From an uncultured Blautia sp. (GTDB lineage Bacteria; Bacillota; Clostridia; Lachnospirales; Lachnospiraceae): a DNA stretch of 38,586 nt. Made by a program: the position numbers and the translations under genes. The stretch is from positions 1 to 38,586 of the forward strand of contig UQCM01000023.1 in assembly GCA_900539525.1 (NCBI GenBank), in the 5' to 3' direction. The notes beneath the pieces are model-generated. The model was given only the letters and a program-made list of their open reading frames with translations, was not told the DNA's origin and made no database searches. Numbering within the stretch: position 1 is the stretch's first letter; each line of letters opens with the position of its first letter. Shown piece after piece: positions 30,212 through 38,567 of this stretch.

Positions 30212-30239
30212 TTATGAAATATAATAAAGGAGAATGACC

Positions 30240-31079
30240 ATGAACAAACTTGAGCTTCAGAAAATGGCCAATGAGATACGCAAGGACATCGTAACGTCTG
30301 TTCACAGTGCTAAAGCCGGACATCCGGGCGGATCTCTGTCAGCCGTAGACGTATTTACTTACTTGTATTTTGAAGAAATGAATATTGATCCAAATGATCC
30401 GGACAAACCGGACAGGGATCGATTCGTGCTTTCGAAGGGACATACGGCTCCGGGCCTTTATGCAGCTCTTGCACACAGGGGATATTTTCCGGTAGAAGAC
30501 ATGATCACACTGCGTCATATAGGATCCCATCTGCAGGGACATCCGGATATGAAGAGTACACCTGGCGTGGATATGTCCAGCGGATCTCTGGGACAGGGAA
30601 TTTCCGCTGCAGTAGGGATGGCACTTTCTGCGAAGTTGAGCGGAGAAGATTATCGTGTCTACACACTTCTGGGGGATGGTGAGATCCAGGAGGGACAGGT
30701 ATGGGAGGCTGCCATGTTTGCGGGCGCGAGAAATCTGGACAATCTGGTGATCATTGTGGACAACAACGGCCTTCAGATCGATGGAGACATTGCAGATGTC
30801 TGTTCTCCATATCCGATCGACAAAAAATTCGAGGCGTTCAACTGCTATGCGATCAATGTAGAAGATGGAAATGATATGGATCAGTTAAAGGCAGCCTTTG
30901 ATGAGGCGAGAAGCGTAAAAGGAAAGCCGGTTGCCATCATCTTAAAAACAGTAAAGGGAAAGGGTGTTTCCTTTATGGAAAATCAGGCATCCTGGCACGG
31001 CGTGGCGCCGAATGATGAGCAGTATGCAGCAGCTATGGCAGAATTAGAAAAGGCAGGTGAAGCATTATGTCAGAAGTAA
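30240..31079 (+). CDS. Transketolase, N-terminal (TPP-binding) subunit
   Basis: The 279-residue protein covers the first third of a classical transketolase: KAGHPGGSLS, SKGHTAPGLYA, GSLGQGISAAVGMA and the TPP/magnesium motif GDGEIQEGQVWEA ending in VDNN. With the next gene it forms the split transketolase common in Clostridia and archaea, moving two-carbon units in the non-oxidative pentose phosphate pathway. The ATG at 30240 is chosen because AAAGGAG is seven bases upstream; an ATG two codons earlier is too close. The reading frames of the two subunits overlap by 13 bases. It supplies ribose 5-phosphate for the prs reaction. Confidence 0.93.
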   Translation: MNKLELQKMANEIRKDIVTSVHSAKAGHPGGSLSAVDVFTYLYFEEMNIDPNDPDKPDRDRFVLSKGHTAPGLYAALAHRGYFPVEDMITLRHIGSHLQGHPDMKSTPGVDMSSGSLGQGISAAVGMALSAKLSGEDYRVYTLLGDGEIQEGQVWEAAMFAGARNLDNLVIIVDNNGLQIDGDIADVCSPYPIDKKFEAFNCYAINVEDGNDMDQLKAAFDEARSVKGKPVAIILKTVKGKGVSFMENQASWHGVAPNDEQYAAAMAELEKAGEALCQK

Positions 31080-32008
31080 AGAAAATGGCAACAAGAGAGG
31101 GATACGGAAAAGCCCTGATCGAGCTGGGGAAAGAGAATGAGAATATCGTGGTTCTTGATGCTGACCTTGCAGCAGCCACAAAGACAGGAATGTTTAAGAA
31201 GGAGTTTCCGGACCGCTTCTTTGACTGCGGTATTGCAGAGGGAAATATGATGGGAATCGCAGCAGGGCTGGCGGCTTCCGGAAAAATACCGTTTGCCAGT
31301 TCTTTTGCCATGTTTGCAGCGGGACGTGCCTTTGAACAGGTGAGAAATTCCATTGCATACCCGCATCTGAACGTAAAGATCGGTGCATCACATGCGGGAA
31401 TTTCTGTAGGAGAGGATGGACCGACTCATCAGTGTAATGAGGATATTGCCCTGATGCGTTCCATTCCGGGAATGGTGATCATTAATCCGTCGGATGCGAT
31501 AGAGGCAGAGGCAGCCACAAAGGCGGCAGCAGCATATGACGGACCGGTATATCTGCGCTTTGGACGTCTGGCCGTTCCGGTTTTCAATGACAGACCGGAT
31601 TATAAGTTTGAAATGGGAAAGGGAGCAGTGCTCCGGGAAGGAAAAGACCTGACGATCGTGGCAACAGGACTTCCGGTTGCGGCATGCCTGGAGGCGGCAG
31701 AGAAACTTGCAGAGGACGGTATCGATGCAAAGGTTATCAATATTCATACAATTAAGCCGCTAGATGAGGAGCTGATCATAGAGGCTGCAAAGCAGACTGG
31801 AAAAGTAGTTACCGTGGAAGAGCATTCAGTGATCGGAGGTCTCGGGAGTGCTGTCTGCGACTGCCTGAGCGAGAAAGCACCTGTCAGGGTGATGAAGATC
31901 GGAATCAACGATGTGTTCGGAGAGTCAGGACCGGCTGTGGCACTGCTCCATAAGTATGGTCTGGACGCCGAAGGAATCTATTCGAAGGTCAAAAGCTTTC
32001 TGGCCTGA
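31067..32008 (+). CDS. Transketolase, C-terminal (pyrimidine-binding) subunit
   Basis: The 313-residue protein contains the pyrimidine-binding domain (DADLAAATKTGMFKKEFPDR, FFDCGIAEGNMMGIAAGLA with the catalytic Glu, and GASHAGISVGEDGPTHQ) and the C-terminal transketolase domain (ATGLPVAACLEAAEKL to VEEHSVIGGLGSAV). It works as a heteromer with the preceding subunit. 1-deoxyxylulose-5-phosphate synthase shares this fold but is a single long chain, so split transketolase is favoured. A perfect terminator follows. Confidence 0.93.
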   Translation: MSEVKKMATREGYGKALIELGKENENIVVLDADLAAATKTGMFKKEFPDRFFDCGIAEGNMMGIAAGLAASGKIPFASSFAMFAAGRAFEQVRNSIAYPHLNVKIGASHAGISVGEDGPTHQCNEDIALMRSIPGMVIINPSDAIEAEAATKAAAAYDGPVYLRFGRLAVPVFNDRPDYKFEMGKGAVLREGKDLTIVATGLPVAACLEAAEKLAEDGIDAKVINIHTIKPLDEELIIEAAKQTGKVVTVEEHSVIGGLGSAVCDCLSEKAPVRVMKIGINDVFGESGPAVALLHKYGLDAEGIYSKVKSFLA

Positions 32009-32040
32009 TAGAAAACAGTTTGACAGATAAATGAGTTTGG

Positions 32041-32077
32041 AAAATCCCCGCCTGTATGATAAACAGGCGGGGATTTT
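32041..32077. terminator. Terminator of the transketolase operon
   Basis: AAAATCCCCGCCTG and CAGGCGGGGATTTT form a perfect 14-bp stem with a nine-base loop. It has A and T tracts on the two sides and probably also serves the convergent PH-domain gene. Confidence 0.92.
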
Positions 32078-32113
32078 GCGCCTGAGTTTTTACACCTGTG
32101 CTGTCGGGAAAGA

Positions 32114-32151
32114 AGACCGGCGAAACATAAGGTTATTCGGTGTGGGTTATA
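32114..32151 (+). repeat. 38-nt hairpin repeat, copy 1
   Basis: It starts AGACCGGCGAAACATAAGG and ends GGTGTGGGTTATA, and matches the minus strand of 37144-37181 at about 32 of 38 positions. The arms ACCGG/TCGGT can pair around GGTTAT. It lies downstream of the PH-domain gene. Confidence 0.6.
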
Positions 32152-32162
32152 GTGCGTAATGA

Positions 32163-32612
32163 TCAATCAAGATCATTCAGATTCAGACAGTTTTCGTAAG
32201 CGAGTCCCTGAAGTATCTTATAGAGGGACTGGACATTGTATTTCTTGGGAAACTCCAGGGTATGGGAAGCATATTCTACCGTATGTGCTTTCATGTAAGG
32301 TGTTTTAATGTAAGTAAAAGTGAGTTCGCTGTCGTCAAACCCAAAGCCTGAGGTTTCCATACGCACATCAATGATCGAATGAAGATTGATGGATTCTATA
32401 TGCATCTTCTGTCCGGTAGCACCCTGCTTATCTATAAAAATGATACGTTTGTCTGTGAAAACAAGGGTGTCACGGATGAGCTTAAATCCAACGGAGATGG
32501 TTTCGTTATCCATGAGGTATGCACCGAACTCCTTGGTCAGATCTTCGTGTGATGCTTCGCTGTAATTTGCGGCGAGACCTCCCTGCAAAATATTTTTCAT
32601 TCCAAATGCCAT
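32163..32612 (-). CDS. Bacterial PH-domain protein (YvbH-like)
   Basis: The 149-residue cytoplasmic protein matches the small bacterial pleckstrin-homology family: a short N-terminal helix, then LMDNETISVGFKLIRDTLVFTDKRIIFID, KMHIESINLHSIIDVRMET and ELTFTY, a strand-rich barrel ending with a helix. The biological role of this family is not known. AAAGGAGG lies eight bases before the ATG, a strong site. It appears to be a single-gene unit. Confidence 0.75.
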   Translation of the reverse strand: MAFGMKNILQGGLAANYSEASHEDLTKEFGAYLMDNETISVGFKLIRDTLVFTDKRIIFIDKQGATGQKMHIESINLHSIIDVRMETSGFGFDDSELTFTYIKTPYMKAHTVEYASHTLEFPKKYNVQSLYKILQGLAYENCLNLNDLD

Positions 32613-32756
32613 ATCTGATTCCTCCTTTGTTATCCTGGGGCAAGAGCAATGAGCTCCCGGTCAGACAAACAGAGTCTGTCCGGGAATGCTATTAAGAACA
32701 GTGTATGATAAAACAGGGGAAATAGCAACAGTGATGAAAAAAATCAGTTAAATTTT

Positions 32757-33320
32757 TTAAAAAGGAAAATATCCGAAGGCGTGGAGGATACCGGCGGATA
32801 TCTGAGTAGCCACGGGCATGACGGAAGAGAGTCTTGCAGTCTGGAGGGACAGATGGGAAAAACGCCCGGCCCGCCCTATGATGCCCGTAATATAAAGATC
32901 TCCAACATGCTCCAGGTCCTTGTCGACACCGGCACCTGGAGACAGACTGCCTCTGCCGAGTGTAATGTACCCCTGATGTTCAGGGATGCCCAGAGCAGCA
33001 TCGATGGCAATCAGAAGATCGTTTTTATGATGGATCTTTACCGCTTGCAGAACAGAGCTGAGATTTAAGGCATGAACAGGCATTTCCAGCGTTCCATAGA
33101 CGGAAATATCGTCACAGAACGTTTTTTTTAACTGAGAACCGATGATCGGGCCCAGACTGTCGCCGGTTACGCGGCTGCTGCCGATACAGATGAAGACGGG
33201 AGATCCGAAGCTGCTTTTTGGATGGCGCTGCAATAATGAAGAAAGCTGTCGGCTTACATGCATGCAGGCATTTTCTTTGCGGGAATTTATATAATAAACT
33301 TTTTCATCAAAACAGAGCAT
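32757..33320 (-). CDS. yyaC: Spore protease-related protein YyaC
   Basis: The 187-residue protein matches YyaC (DUF1256), a relative of the germination protease Gpr: FICIGSSRVTGDSLGPIIGSQL, VYGTLEMPVHALNL, LLIAIDAALG and GSLSPGAGVDKDL. The Asp in GDSLGP and the Asp in AIDAALG correspond to the aspartates of the Gpr-like active site. It is expressed in sporulating cells in Bacillus; its substrate is not established. GGAAAGGA precedes the ATG. A single-gene unit, divergent from the LysM gene, with an inserted element between them. Confidence 0.9.
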   Translation of the reverse strand: MLCFDEKVYYINSRKENACMHVSRQLSSLLQRHPKSSFGSPVFICIGSSRVTGDSLGPIIGSQLKKTFCDDISVYGTLEMPVHALNLSSVLQAVKIHHKNDLLIAIDAALGIPEHQGYITLGRGSLSPGAGVDKDLEHVGDLYITGIIGRAGRFSHLSLQTARLSSVMPVATQISAGILHAFGYFPF

Positions 33321-33459
33321 TGTCGTATCCTTTCCAGCGTTTTCTAAAGGTGGAATCAGGTGTCATAAGGTCTCTCATCCACAGCGTGAATCTGGACGTT
33401 TGACACGGAATCCAGGGGTATAACAGTTACAGTTTATCCAGACTTTAGATAAAATATAC

Positions 33460-33553
33460 GTAACGGTTCAGAGTCCGTTCGCAAAACAGTTTTGTCCCTG
33501 GCATCATCAAATTTGCCTTCGATGAGCAGGTTCCCCGCGGCAAATCCGGTTAC
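33460..33553. mobile_element. MITE-like element, 94-bp variant
   Basis: The ends GTAACGGTTCAGAGTC and CCGGTTAC fit the GTAAC-type inverted repeats. The left 30 bases match one end of subfamily A (GAGTCCGTTCGCAAAA), and the right part (AAATTTGCCTTCGATGAGCA, then GGTTCCCCGCGGCAAAT) matches its other half. The middle contains the TTTTG-CCCTGGCATC repeat (33488-33510). The flanks show only a poor duplication. It lies between yyaC and the LysM gene. Confidence 0.65.
33488..33510 (+). repeat. Dispersed TTTTGACCCTGGCATC-type repeat, copy 5
   Basis: AGTTTTGTCCCTGGCATCAT followed by CAA differs from the motif by one base and lies inside the 94-bp element. Confidence 0.6.
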
Positions 33554-33586
33554 AATAGCCTTCCGGGAGATGCACTAGAGTAAAAT

Positions 33587-35047
33587 ATGTCGGAAATCTC
33601 AGGAAAATCATTCCACGGATTGATAAATTTTGCAAAGCGGACATGCTATGATAAATCAGCACTGGGAGCAGGGAAGACAGTGTATATCGGGTATAAAGGA
33701 GTGTACAGGGGAATGATTGAGATGGTCTATAAGGGAAACGACGGAAATGGAAAGGGAGAAAAAAAGCTGCCTAAAAATGTGCGTCAGATCGGCGAAGCGG
33801 GAAGAGGAAAAAAGGTTTATCTGGAAGATTATGCAGTAACGTATCTTCATCAGGTTGAGGCAGCAGTGCTTCTGGGAGAATGCTGGGAAAAAGATGGAAG
33901 CCAATACATTTTTATCAATGGTGCGATCCGGATAGATGACCCTCAGTTTGGGGATGGAATCTGGGAGGAAGTTTACCGGGATGCCAGAGAATATTTTGAA
34001 GACAGTGAGATTCTTGGATGGGCATTGCAGGTATCAGAACAGCCCCCGGCACCGGATCAGAAGATGAACCGGATTTTTAAAGCACATTTTGACAGAGAAG
34101 ATACTGTGCTTTTGCTCCATGATCCGACGGAGAAGGAAGATGCAGTATTTACAGAGGAGAATGGAACACTCAAAAAGTCAGGCGGATATTATGTGTATTA
34201 TGATAAAAACAAGTCCATGCAGGAATATATGATCTGTAAAAATGCAGGAAAATCGGTAGAAAAAGAGGCAGAGATTACGGATAAGGCAATTAAGAACTTC
34301 CGGATCAAAGCAGAAAAAAAGCTGGACACCCATGGGAAAGAAAAGGAGACGGGAAAGCAGCCGAAGAATTTTCGTTTACTTTATGCAGCAAGCACCTTTC
34401 TGGCATTTCTTGTTATCATTATCGGTGTCACGATGGTGAATAATTATGACAAAATGAAAAATATGGAACTGGCGATTTCTAATATGACCAGAGGAACAGA
34501 TGCAGCCTTACGGACAAATGCACAGGTAGAAGAAGAGCAAAAAGAAAACGATCTAACAGAAAAAGAGCAGGGTACCGGGGAAAAGGATCGATTTACGAAA
34601 GAAAGCAGGAGTGATGTGCCAAAGACAGATACTGTCCAGACAGAGAATCTGTCCACATCAGAGAATAGGATAGTGAAGGAGTCTGTAACCGATCATGCTC
34701 AGGCATCGGGAGCTGGGAGTACAGAGGATGCAGCGGCATCGGGAGTTACAGGTACAGAGGATGCAGCGGCATCGGGAGTTAATAGTACAAAGGATACTTT
34801 GCCAGCGGGTGTGGATGATATAGCTCTTCGGGAGCAGGAAGAGGATGTTTCAAAAGAGGCTGCAGCATCCGGAGTGAGGACACAGCAGGCTTATTATACG
34901 ATAAAGGCCGGGGATACTCTGGTGGATATCTGCCGTATGTATTATGGAAGTGATGAAAGACTGGAGGAGCTTTGTGCGGTTAATGGAATCACTGACCCGA
35001 ACCGTATTCTTCCGGGACAGAAAATAAAGCTGCCGGTTGGTGAATAA
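33587..35047 (+). CDS. LysM membrane protein with a JAB/MPN-like cytoplasmic domain
   Basis: The 486-residue protein is bitopic. Residues about 75-225 resemble a JAB/MPN fold: VYLEDYAVTYLHQVEAAVLL, GECWE, then ILGWALQ, DQKMNRIFKAHF and DTVLLLHDP. The catalytic HxHP motif that should follow GW is replaced by ALQVSEQPP, so metalloprotease activity is not expected. One membrane helix follows (about 264-287), then a Ser/Thr/Glu-rich linker with 11-residue repeats (TEDAAASGV, about 375-410) and a C-terminal LysM domain (about 437-484, YYTIKAGDTLVDICRMYYG) that should bind peptidoglycan outside. The ATG at 33587 has only a weak AGAG. It precedes two other membrane-protein genes. Confidence 0.78.
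   Translation: MSEISGKSFHGLINFAKRTCYDKSALGAGKTVYIGYKGVYRGMIEMVYKGNDGNGKGEKKLPKNVRQIGEAGRGKKVYLEDYAVTYLHQVEAAVLLGECWEKDGSQYIFINGAIRIDDPQFGDGIWEEVYRDAREYFEDSEILGWALQVSEQPPAPDQKMNRIFKAHFDREDTVLLLHDPTEKEDAVFTEENGTLKKSGGYYVYYDKNKSMQEYMICKNAGKSVEKEAEITDKAIKNFRIKAEKKLDTHGKEKETGKQPKNFRLLYAASTFLAFLVIIIGVTMVNNYDKMKNMELAISNMTRGTDAALRTNAQVEEEQKENDLTEKEQGTGEKDRFTKESRSDVPKTDTVQTENLSTSENRIVKESVTDHAQASGAGSTEDAAASGVTGTEDAAASGVNSTKDTLPAGVDDIALREQEEDVSKEAAASGVRTQQAYYTIKAGDTLVDICRMYYGSDERLEELCAVNGITDPNRILPGQKIKLPVGE
34718..34783 (+). repeat. 33-bp tandem repeat within the LysM gene
   Basis: Two almost identical 33-base units (core ACAGAGGATGCAGCGGCATC) encode 11-residue repeats in the extracellular linker. A third, diverged unit follows (AGTACAAAGGAT). 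Confidence 0.75.
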
Positions 35048-35068
35048 TATAAGCATCATCAGATATCT

Positions 35069-35097
35069 TTGACGAAGCGGGTGGACTGTGTTATGAT
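35069..35097 (+). promoter_or_regulatory. Promoter of the DUF5711-cvpA pair
   Basis: -35 TTGACG (35069-35074) and -10 TATGAT (35092-35097) are spaced 17 bases apart, about 50 bases upstream of the start codon. Confidence 0.65.
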
Positions 35098-35148
35098 AAT
35101 ATGCGGAACTGATAACACAGAGCGGGAGATCCTGCGGAAAGATAAGAT

Positions 35149-36408
35149 ATGGCAGCATTTTTTAAGAATAAGCTCCGTAAATTTAATAAGATGAAGTCTG
35201 AAATCGAGGAAGAAGATCTGATGGACCTGGAGGGAGCAGAGGAACCGGAGTCGCTTGCAGGGGAGCAAAAAACATTCTGGTTGAAATTTGGTCGGCATTA
35301 TGGAGCATCCAGAAGAGTACATTTGCTGATGGTTGCGGGACTGTGTCTGGCCCTCATATGCGCCCTGTTGTTCCTCTATCTTCATGTAGGAACAGATTAT
35401 TTTGTTCTTGATGATGAAAAAAGAACGGATATAAATGGGACATCCTATAGAGAGTTTGGAGATAAACTTCTGAAATACAGTTCCGATGGAGTGACCTGTA
35501 TTTCAGGAGATCATGTTTTATGGAACAGTACTTTCAGTATGCAAAGACCTGTCCTTGATCTCTGTAAAACGACAACTGCCGTTGCGGATATGAATGGAAC
35601 GCATGTGTATGTATTTAGTGATAGCGGACAGATCGGACAGTTTCAGACATCTCTTCCTATAGAGAAGATAAGAGTGGCAAAGCAGGGAGTTGTGGCGGCA
35701 GTTCTTAATGACGGAGACGTGACATGGATTAACATTTATGACAGTCAGGGAAAAGAAATTGCGAAAAACAGGACATCTCTGGCTGATTCGGGATATCCTC
35801 TGGATATTGACATTTCTCCGGATGGTATGAAGGTTATGGTATCTTATCTGTGTGTAACCCAGGGGATTATGAACACGAAAATCTGTTTTTATAATTTCGA
35901 TTCCGTTGGACAGTCGGAAGTCAATAATATGGTAACATCGCAGACCTGTGAGAATGCAGTGGCACCGGAAGTGCGTTTTTTGGGTGAGGAGACTGCAGTG
36001 GCATTCCTGAGCAACGGATTTTGTGTCTTTACAGGAAAGCAGATCCCGGAATTGAAGAAGAAGACAGAGTTTGATGAAGAGATCATGAGTGTATTCAGTG
36101 ATGAGAACAATTTCGGATTTGTTTTCAAGAGTGATAAAGAGGATCATAAGTACCGGGTACAGCTTTATGATAAAGGCGGAAAGCAGATCATGAAGACGTA
36201 TTTTGATTTAGATTATAAGCAGGTGAAACTGGCGGACGGGAATCTTATGTTTTTTAATGATAAGGCATTTGAGATTTATAATACAGGCGGAAGAAAGAAA
36301 TTTTCAGGAGCTTATGACAGAGCGATTCTGGATATTATAAAACTAAAAGGCTTTCGCAAATACATGATTCTATCCCGCGATTATGTTTCTACGATCAGAC
36401 TGAAATAA
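35149..36408 (+). CDS. DUF5711-like membrane-anchored beta-propeller protein
   Basis: The 419-residue protein has a charged cytoplasmic N-terminus (1-58), one membrane helix (about 59-80, LLMVAGLCLALICALLFLYL) and a long extracellular part built of repeated short strands (DKLLKYSSDGVTCISGD, DLCKTTTAVADMNG, VRFLGEETAVAFLSNG and others). This suggests a beta propeller of the type annotated DUF5711 in Lachnospiraceae. No catalytic or metal-binding motif is apparent. GGAAAG precedes the ATG. It is nine bases upstream of a CvpA-family gene and follows the LysM membrane protein. The three may act together at the envelope; the function is unknown. Confidence 0.7.
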   Translation: MAAFFKNKLRKFNKMKSEIEEEDLMDLEGAEEPESLAGEQKTFWLKFGRHYGASRRVHLLMVAGLCLALICALLFLYLHVGTDYFVLDDEKRTDINGTSYREFGDKLLKYSSDGVTCISGDHVLWNSTFSMQRPVLDLCKTTTAVADMNGTHVYVFSDSGQIGQFQTSLPIEKIRVAKQGVVAAVLNDGDVTWINIYDSQGKEIAKNRTSLADSGYPLDIDISPDGMKVMVSYLCVTQGIMNTKICFYNFDSVGQSEVNNMVTSQTCENAVAPEVRFLGEETAVAFLSNGFCVFTGKQIPELKKKTEFDEEIMSVFSDENNFGFVFKSDKEDHKYRVQLYDKGGKQIMKTYFDLDYKQVKLADGNLMFFNDKAFEIYNTGGRKKFSGAYDRAILDIIKLKGFRKYMILSRDYVSTIRLK

Positions 36409-36417
36409 GGTGATGCA

Positions 36418-37113
36418 ATGAATATACTGACGATAATTGTATTGCTGATATTGCTGGCATTTGCGCTAAATGGATGGAGAAGAGGATTTGTTCGGGTATT
36501 CACCCGTATGTTCTTCTTTCTGGTGTCAGCCGCGCTGGTTTATTTCGCAACGCCGTATATCAGCCAGTTTCTAAAGGACTATACGCCTGTGTATGAAACT
36601 GTCAGAGAGGGCTGCCGGGAGATGCTGGAAGAAGACAAACCAATAGATTCCAGACTTGAACAAAAGATGTTTATCGAAGAAATGCAGCTCCCGGAGATTC
36701 TGAAAAAACAGATGATACAGCAGAATAATGACGAAAGCTATCAGGGGATGAATATTACAGAATTTTCGGATTATCTTACCGGATATATGGCAAATCTGAT
36801 CATCAACCTTCTGACGTTTGTCATTACATTAATTCTGGTCAACCTTCTGTTAAGGATGACTGTGCTCACACTGAATAATCTTTCGAAGCTGCCGGTGCTG
36901 CATAGCCTGAATCAATCGATGGGAGCGGCATTTGGTCTGCTTCAGGGTCTGTGTGTGGTATGGGTTGCTTTTCTGCTCATCACTGCATTTGGAAATACCG
37001 GGGCAGGCGCGAGGCTGATGGAAATGATACATGAGAGTCCGATCCTGAATACATTATATAATGTCAATATTTTTCTGGAATATCTGTTTCGAGATATAAC
37101 AGGGATGCTTTAG
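36418..37113 (+). CDS. CvpA-family membrane protein
   Basis: The 231-residue protein has four hydrophobic segments (about 4-20, 29-48, 125-150, 168-190) and the family start ILTIIVLLILLAFALNGWRRGFVR with the conserved Gly-Trp-Arg-Arg-Gly turn. Unlike short CvpA proteins (about 160-180 residues) it has a hydrophilic insertion of about 70 residues between helices 2 and 3. CvpA proteins are linked to colicin V export, envelope stress and purine-related operons in other bacteria; the mechanism is unclear. AAGGTGAT lies upstream, and nine bases separate it from the DUF5711-like gene, so they are co-transcribed. Confidence 0.82.
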   Translation: MNILTIIVLLILLAFALNGWRRGFVRVFTRMFFFLVSAALVYFATPYISQFLKDYTPVYETVREGCREMLEEDKPIDSRLEQKMFIEEMQLPEILKKQMIQQNNDESYQGMNITEFSDYLTGYMANLIINLLTFVITLILVNLLLRMTVLTLNNLSKLPVLHSLNQSMGAAFGLLQGLCVVWVAFLLITAFGNTGAGARLMEMIHESPILNTLYNVNIFLEYLFRDITGML

Positions 37114-37143
37114 ATAACAAAAATCGAGGGATGGGGAGGCTGG

Positions 37144-37181
37144 TATAACCCACACCAGATAACCTCATGCTTCGCTGGTCT
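37144..37181 (-). repeat. 38-nt hairpin repeat, copy 2
   Basis: On the minus strand it starts AGACCAGCGAAGCATGAGG and ends TGGTGTGGGTTATA, matching 32114-32151. Its arms ACCAG/CTGGT pair perfectly. Against copy 1 one A-T pair has become G-C, keeping the stem. It lies between cvpA and the MATE gene. Confidence 0.6.
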
Positions 37182-37214
37182 GCTTTGTTTTTGAACAGAG
37201 GGTGATATATTATT

Positions 37215-38567
37215 ATGGAACGAGATTTGACAAAGGGGAGTCCCGCAAAAGTACTTTTGAGTTTTACAATACCTGTTTTTCTGGGAAACATCTTTCAGCA
37301 GATGTATAACATGGCAGATACGGTAATTGTCGGAAAGTTTGTAGGTCCTCAGGCTTTGGCAGCAGTAGGATCCACCGGTACGATCATGTTTCTGATCGTA
37401 ACCAGCCTGGTGGGAATGTCGACAGGTTTTACGGTGATGACAGCACAGTATTTTGGTGCAGGAGACGAGCAGGGAGTACGAAAAACGGTGACTATGGCGG
37501 TGCTCCTTTCTCTGGTGATTTCCGGTTTTGTTACAGTAATCAGTATGGCGGGAATGAGAAGTCTCCTGCGGCTGATGAGTACACCGGAGGATATTTTTGA
37601 GGATGCCTATCGATATATCATGATTATCTGCGCCGGAATTGTTGCACAGGTATTCTACAATCTGCTCTCCAGTATTTTAAGAGCATTAGGAAACAGCAGG
37701 ATACCATTGTATTTTCTGACAATGGCTTCTGCGTTGAACATTGTGCTGGATCTGATCCTTATTATTTTCTTTCATATGGGAACAGCAGGTGCGGCATATG
37801 CGACCGTTATTGCACAGGGAGTCTCCGGTCTGTCATGTCTGGTTTATATTATGAAGAAAGTTCCTGTTCTGAAGATGTCACGAAAGGACTGGAACATGGA
37901 CTGGAGCCTTGTAAAGCTTCAGCTGAGAGTAGGTCTGCCAATGGCTTTTCAGTTTTCGATTACAGCCATTGGGACGATGCTGGTACAAACGGCATTTAAT
38001 ACGCTGGGTTCCACGATTGTTGCAGCTTATGCGGCAGGTGTCAAAATAGAACAGCTGGTCACGCTGCCGTTTCTTGCGCTGGGGACGGCAATGGCAACAT
38101 ACACAGCTCAGAACACAGGAGCAGGGAAGATAAAAAGGGTTCGCCAGGGCTTTCGGACTGCATCCTGGATGAGTTTTCTCTATGCTGTAGTCAGCGGAAT
38201 CTTTGTGGTAACGGTGGGAAAATATATGATCTACCTGTTTCTGTCCGGTGATCTGACAGAGATTATGCAGGCAGTGGATTTGTATTTCAAGTGTATTGGA
38301 CCGTTTTTTATTCCTCTGGCAGTGATCTATATATTTCGAAACGGGATTCAGGGAATGGGATATGGAGTATTGCCTATGATGTCTGGAATGGCAGAGCTGG
38401 TGGGGAGGGTAGTATGTGCTGCCATCGCCTCCCGATATGGAAGCTATTTCGGAATGTGTATGGCCAGCCCGCTGGCCTGGGTTCTCGCAGCCGGACTTCT
38501 GATAGGAATGTATATCTATATTATGAAAAAGAAAATGGTAACTGTTCAGAGTCATGCAGATTTATAA
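37215..38567 (+). CDS. MATE-family multidrug/organic cation efflux protein
   Basis: The 450-residue protein has twelve hydrophobic segments in two similar halves, beginning with the family pattern SPAKVLLSFTIPVFLGNIFQ and QMYNMADTVIVGKFVGPQAL; the second half starts near LQLRVGLPMAFQFSITAIGT. It belongs to the DinF/NorM-like (VmrA-type) MATE family and should export drugs or metabolites in exchange for sodium or protons. AGAGGGTGAT precedes the ATG. The last nine sense codons and the stop (38538-38567) are encoded by the start of an inserted element, so the natural C-terminus has been replaced. Confidence 0.92.
   Translation: MERDLTKGSPAKVLLSFTIPVFLGNIFQQMYNMADTVIVGKFVGPQALAAVGSTGTIMFLIVTSLVGMSTGFTVMTAQYFGAGDEQGVRKTVTMAVLLSLVISGFVTVISMAGMRSLLRLMSTPEDIFEDAYRYIMIICAGIVAQVFYNLLSSILRALGNSRIPLYFLTMASALNIVLDLILIIFFHMGTAGAAYATVIAQGVSGLSCLVYIMKKVPVLKMSRKDWNMDWSLVKLQLRVGLPMAFQFSITAIGTMLVQTAFNTLGSTIVAAYAAGVKIEQLVTLPFLALGTAMATYTAQNTGAGKIKRVRQGFRTASWMSFLYAVVSGIFVVTVGKYMIYLFLSGDLTEIMQAVDLYFKCIGPFFIPLAVIYIFRNGIQGMGYGVLPMMSGMAELVGRVVCAAIASRYGSYFGMCMASPLAWVLAAGLLIGMYIYIMKKKMVTVQSHADL

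Noticed and set aside
30100..30239. TPP riboswitch or other known riboswitch before the split transketolase
   Set aside because: The leader has a GC-rich hairpin and the dispersed repeat, but none of the conserved TPP, FMN, SAM or T-box motifs.
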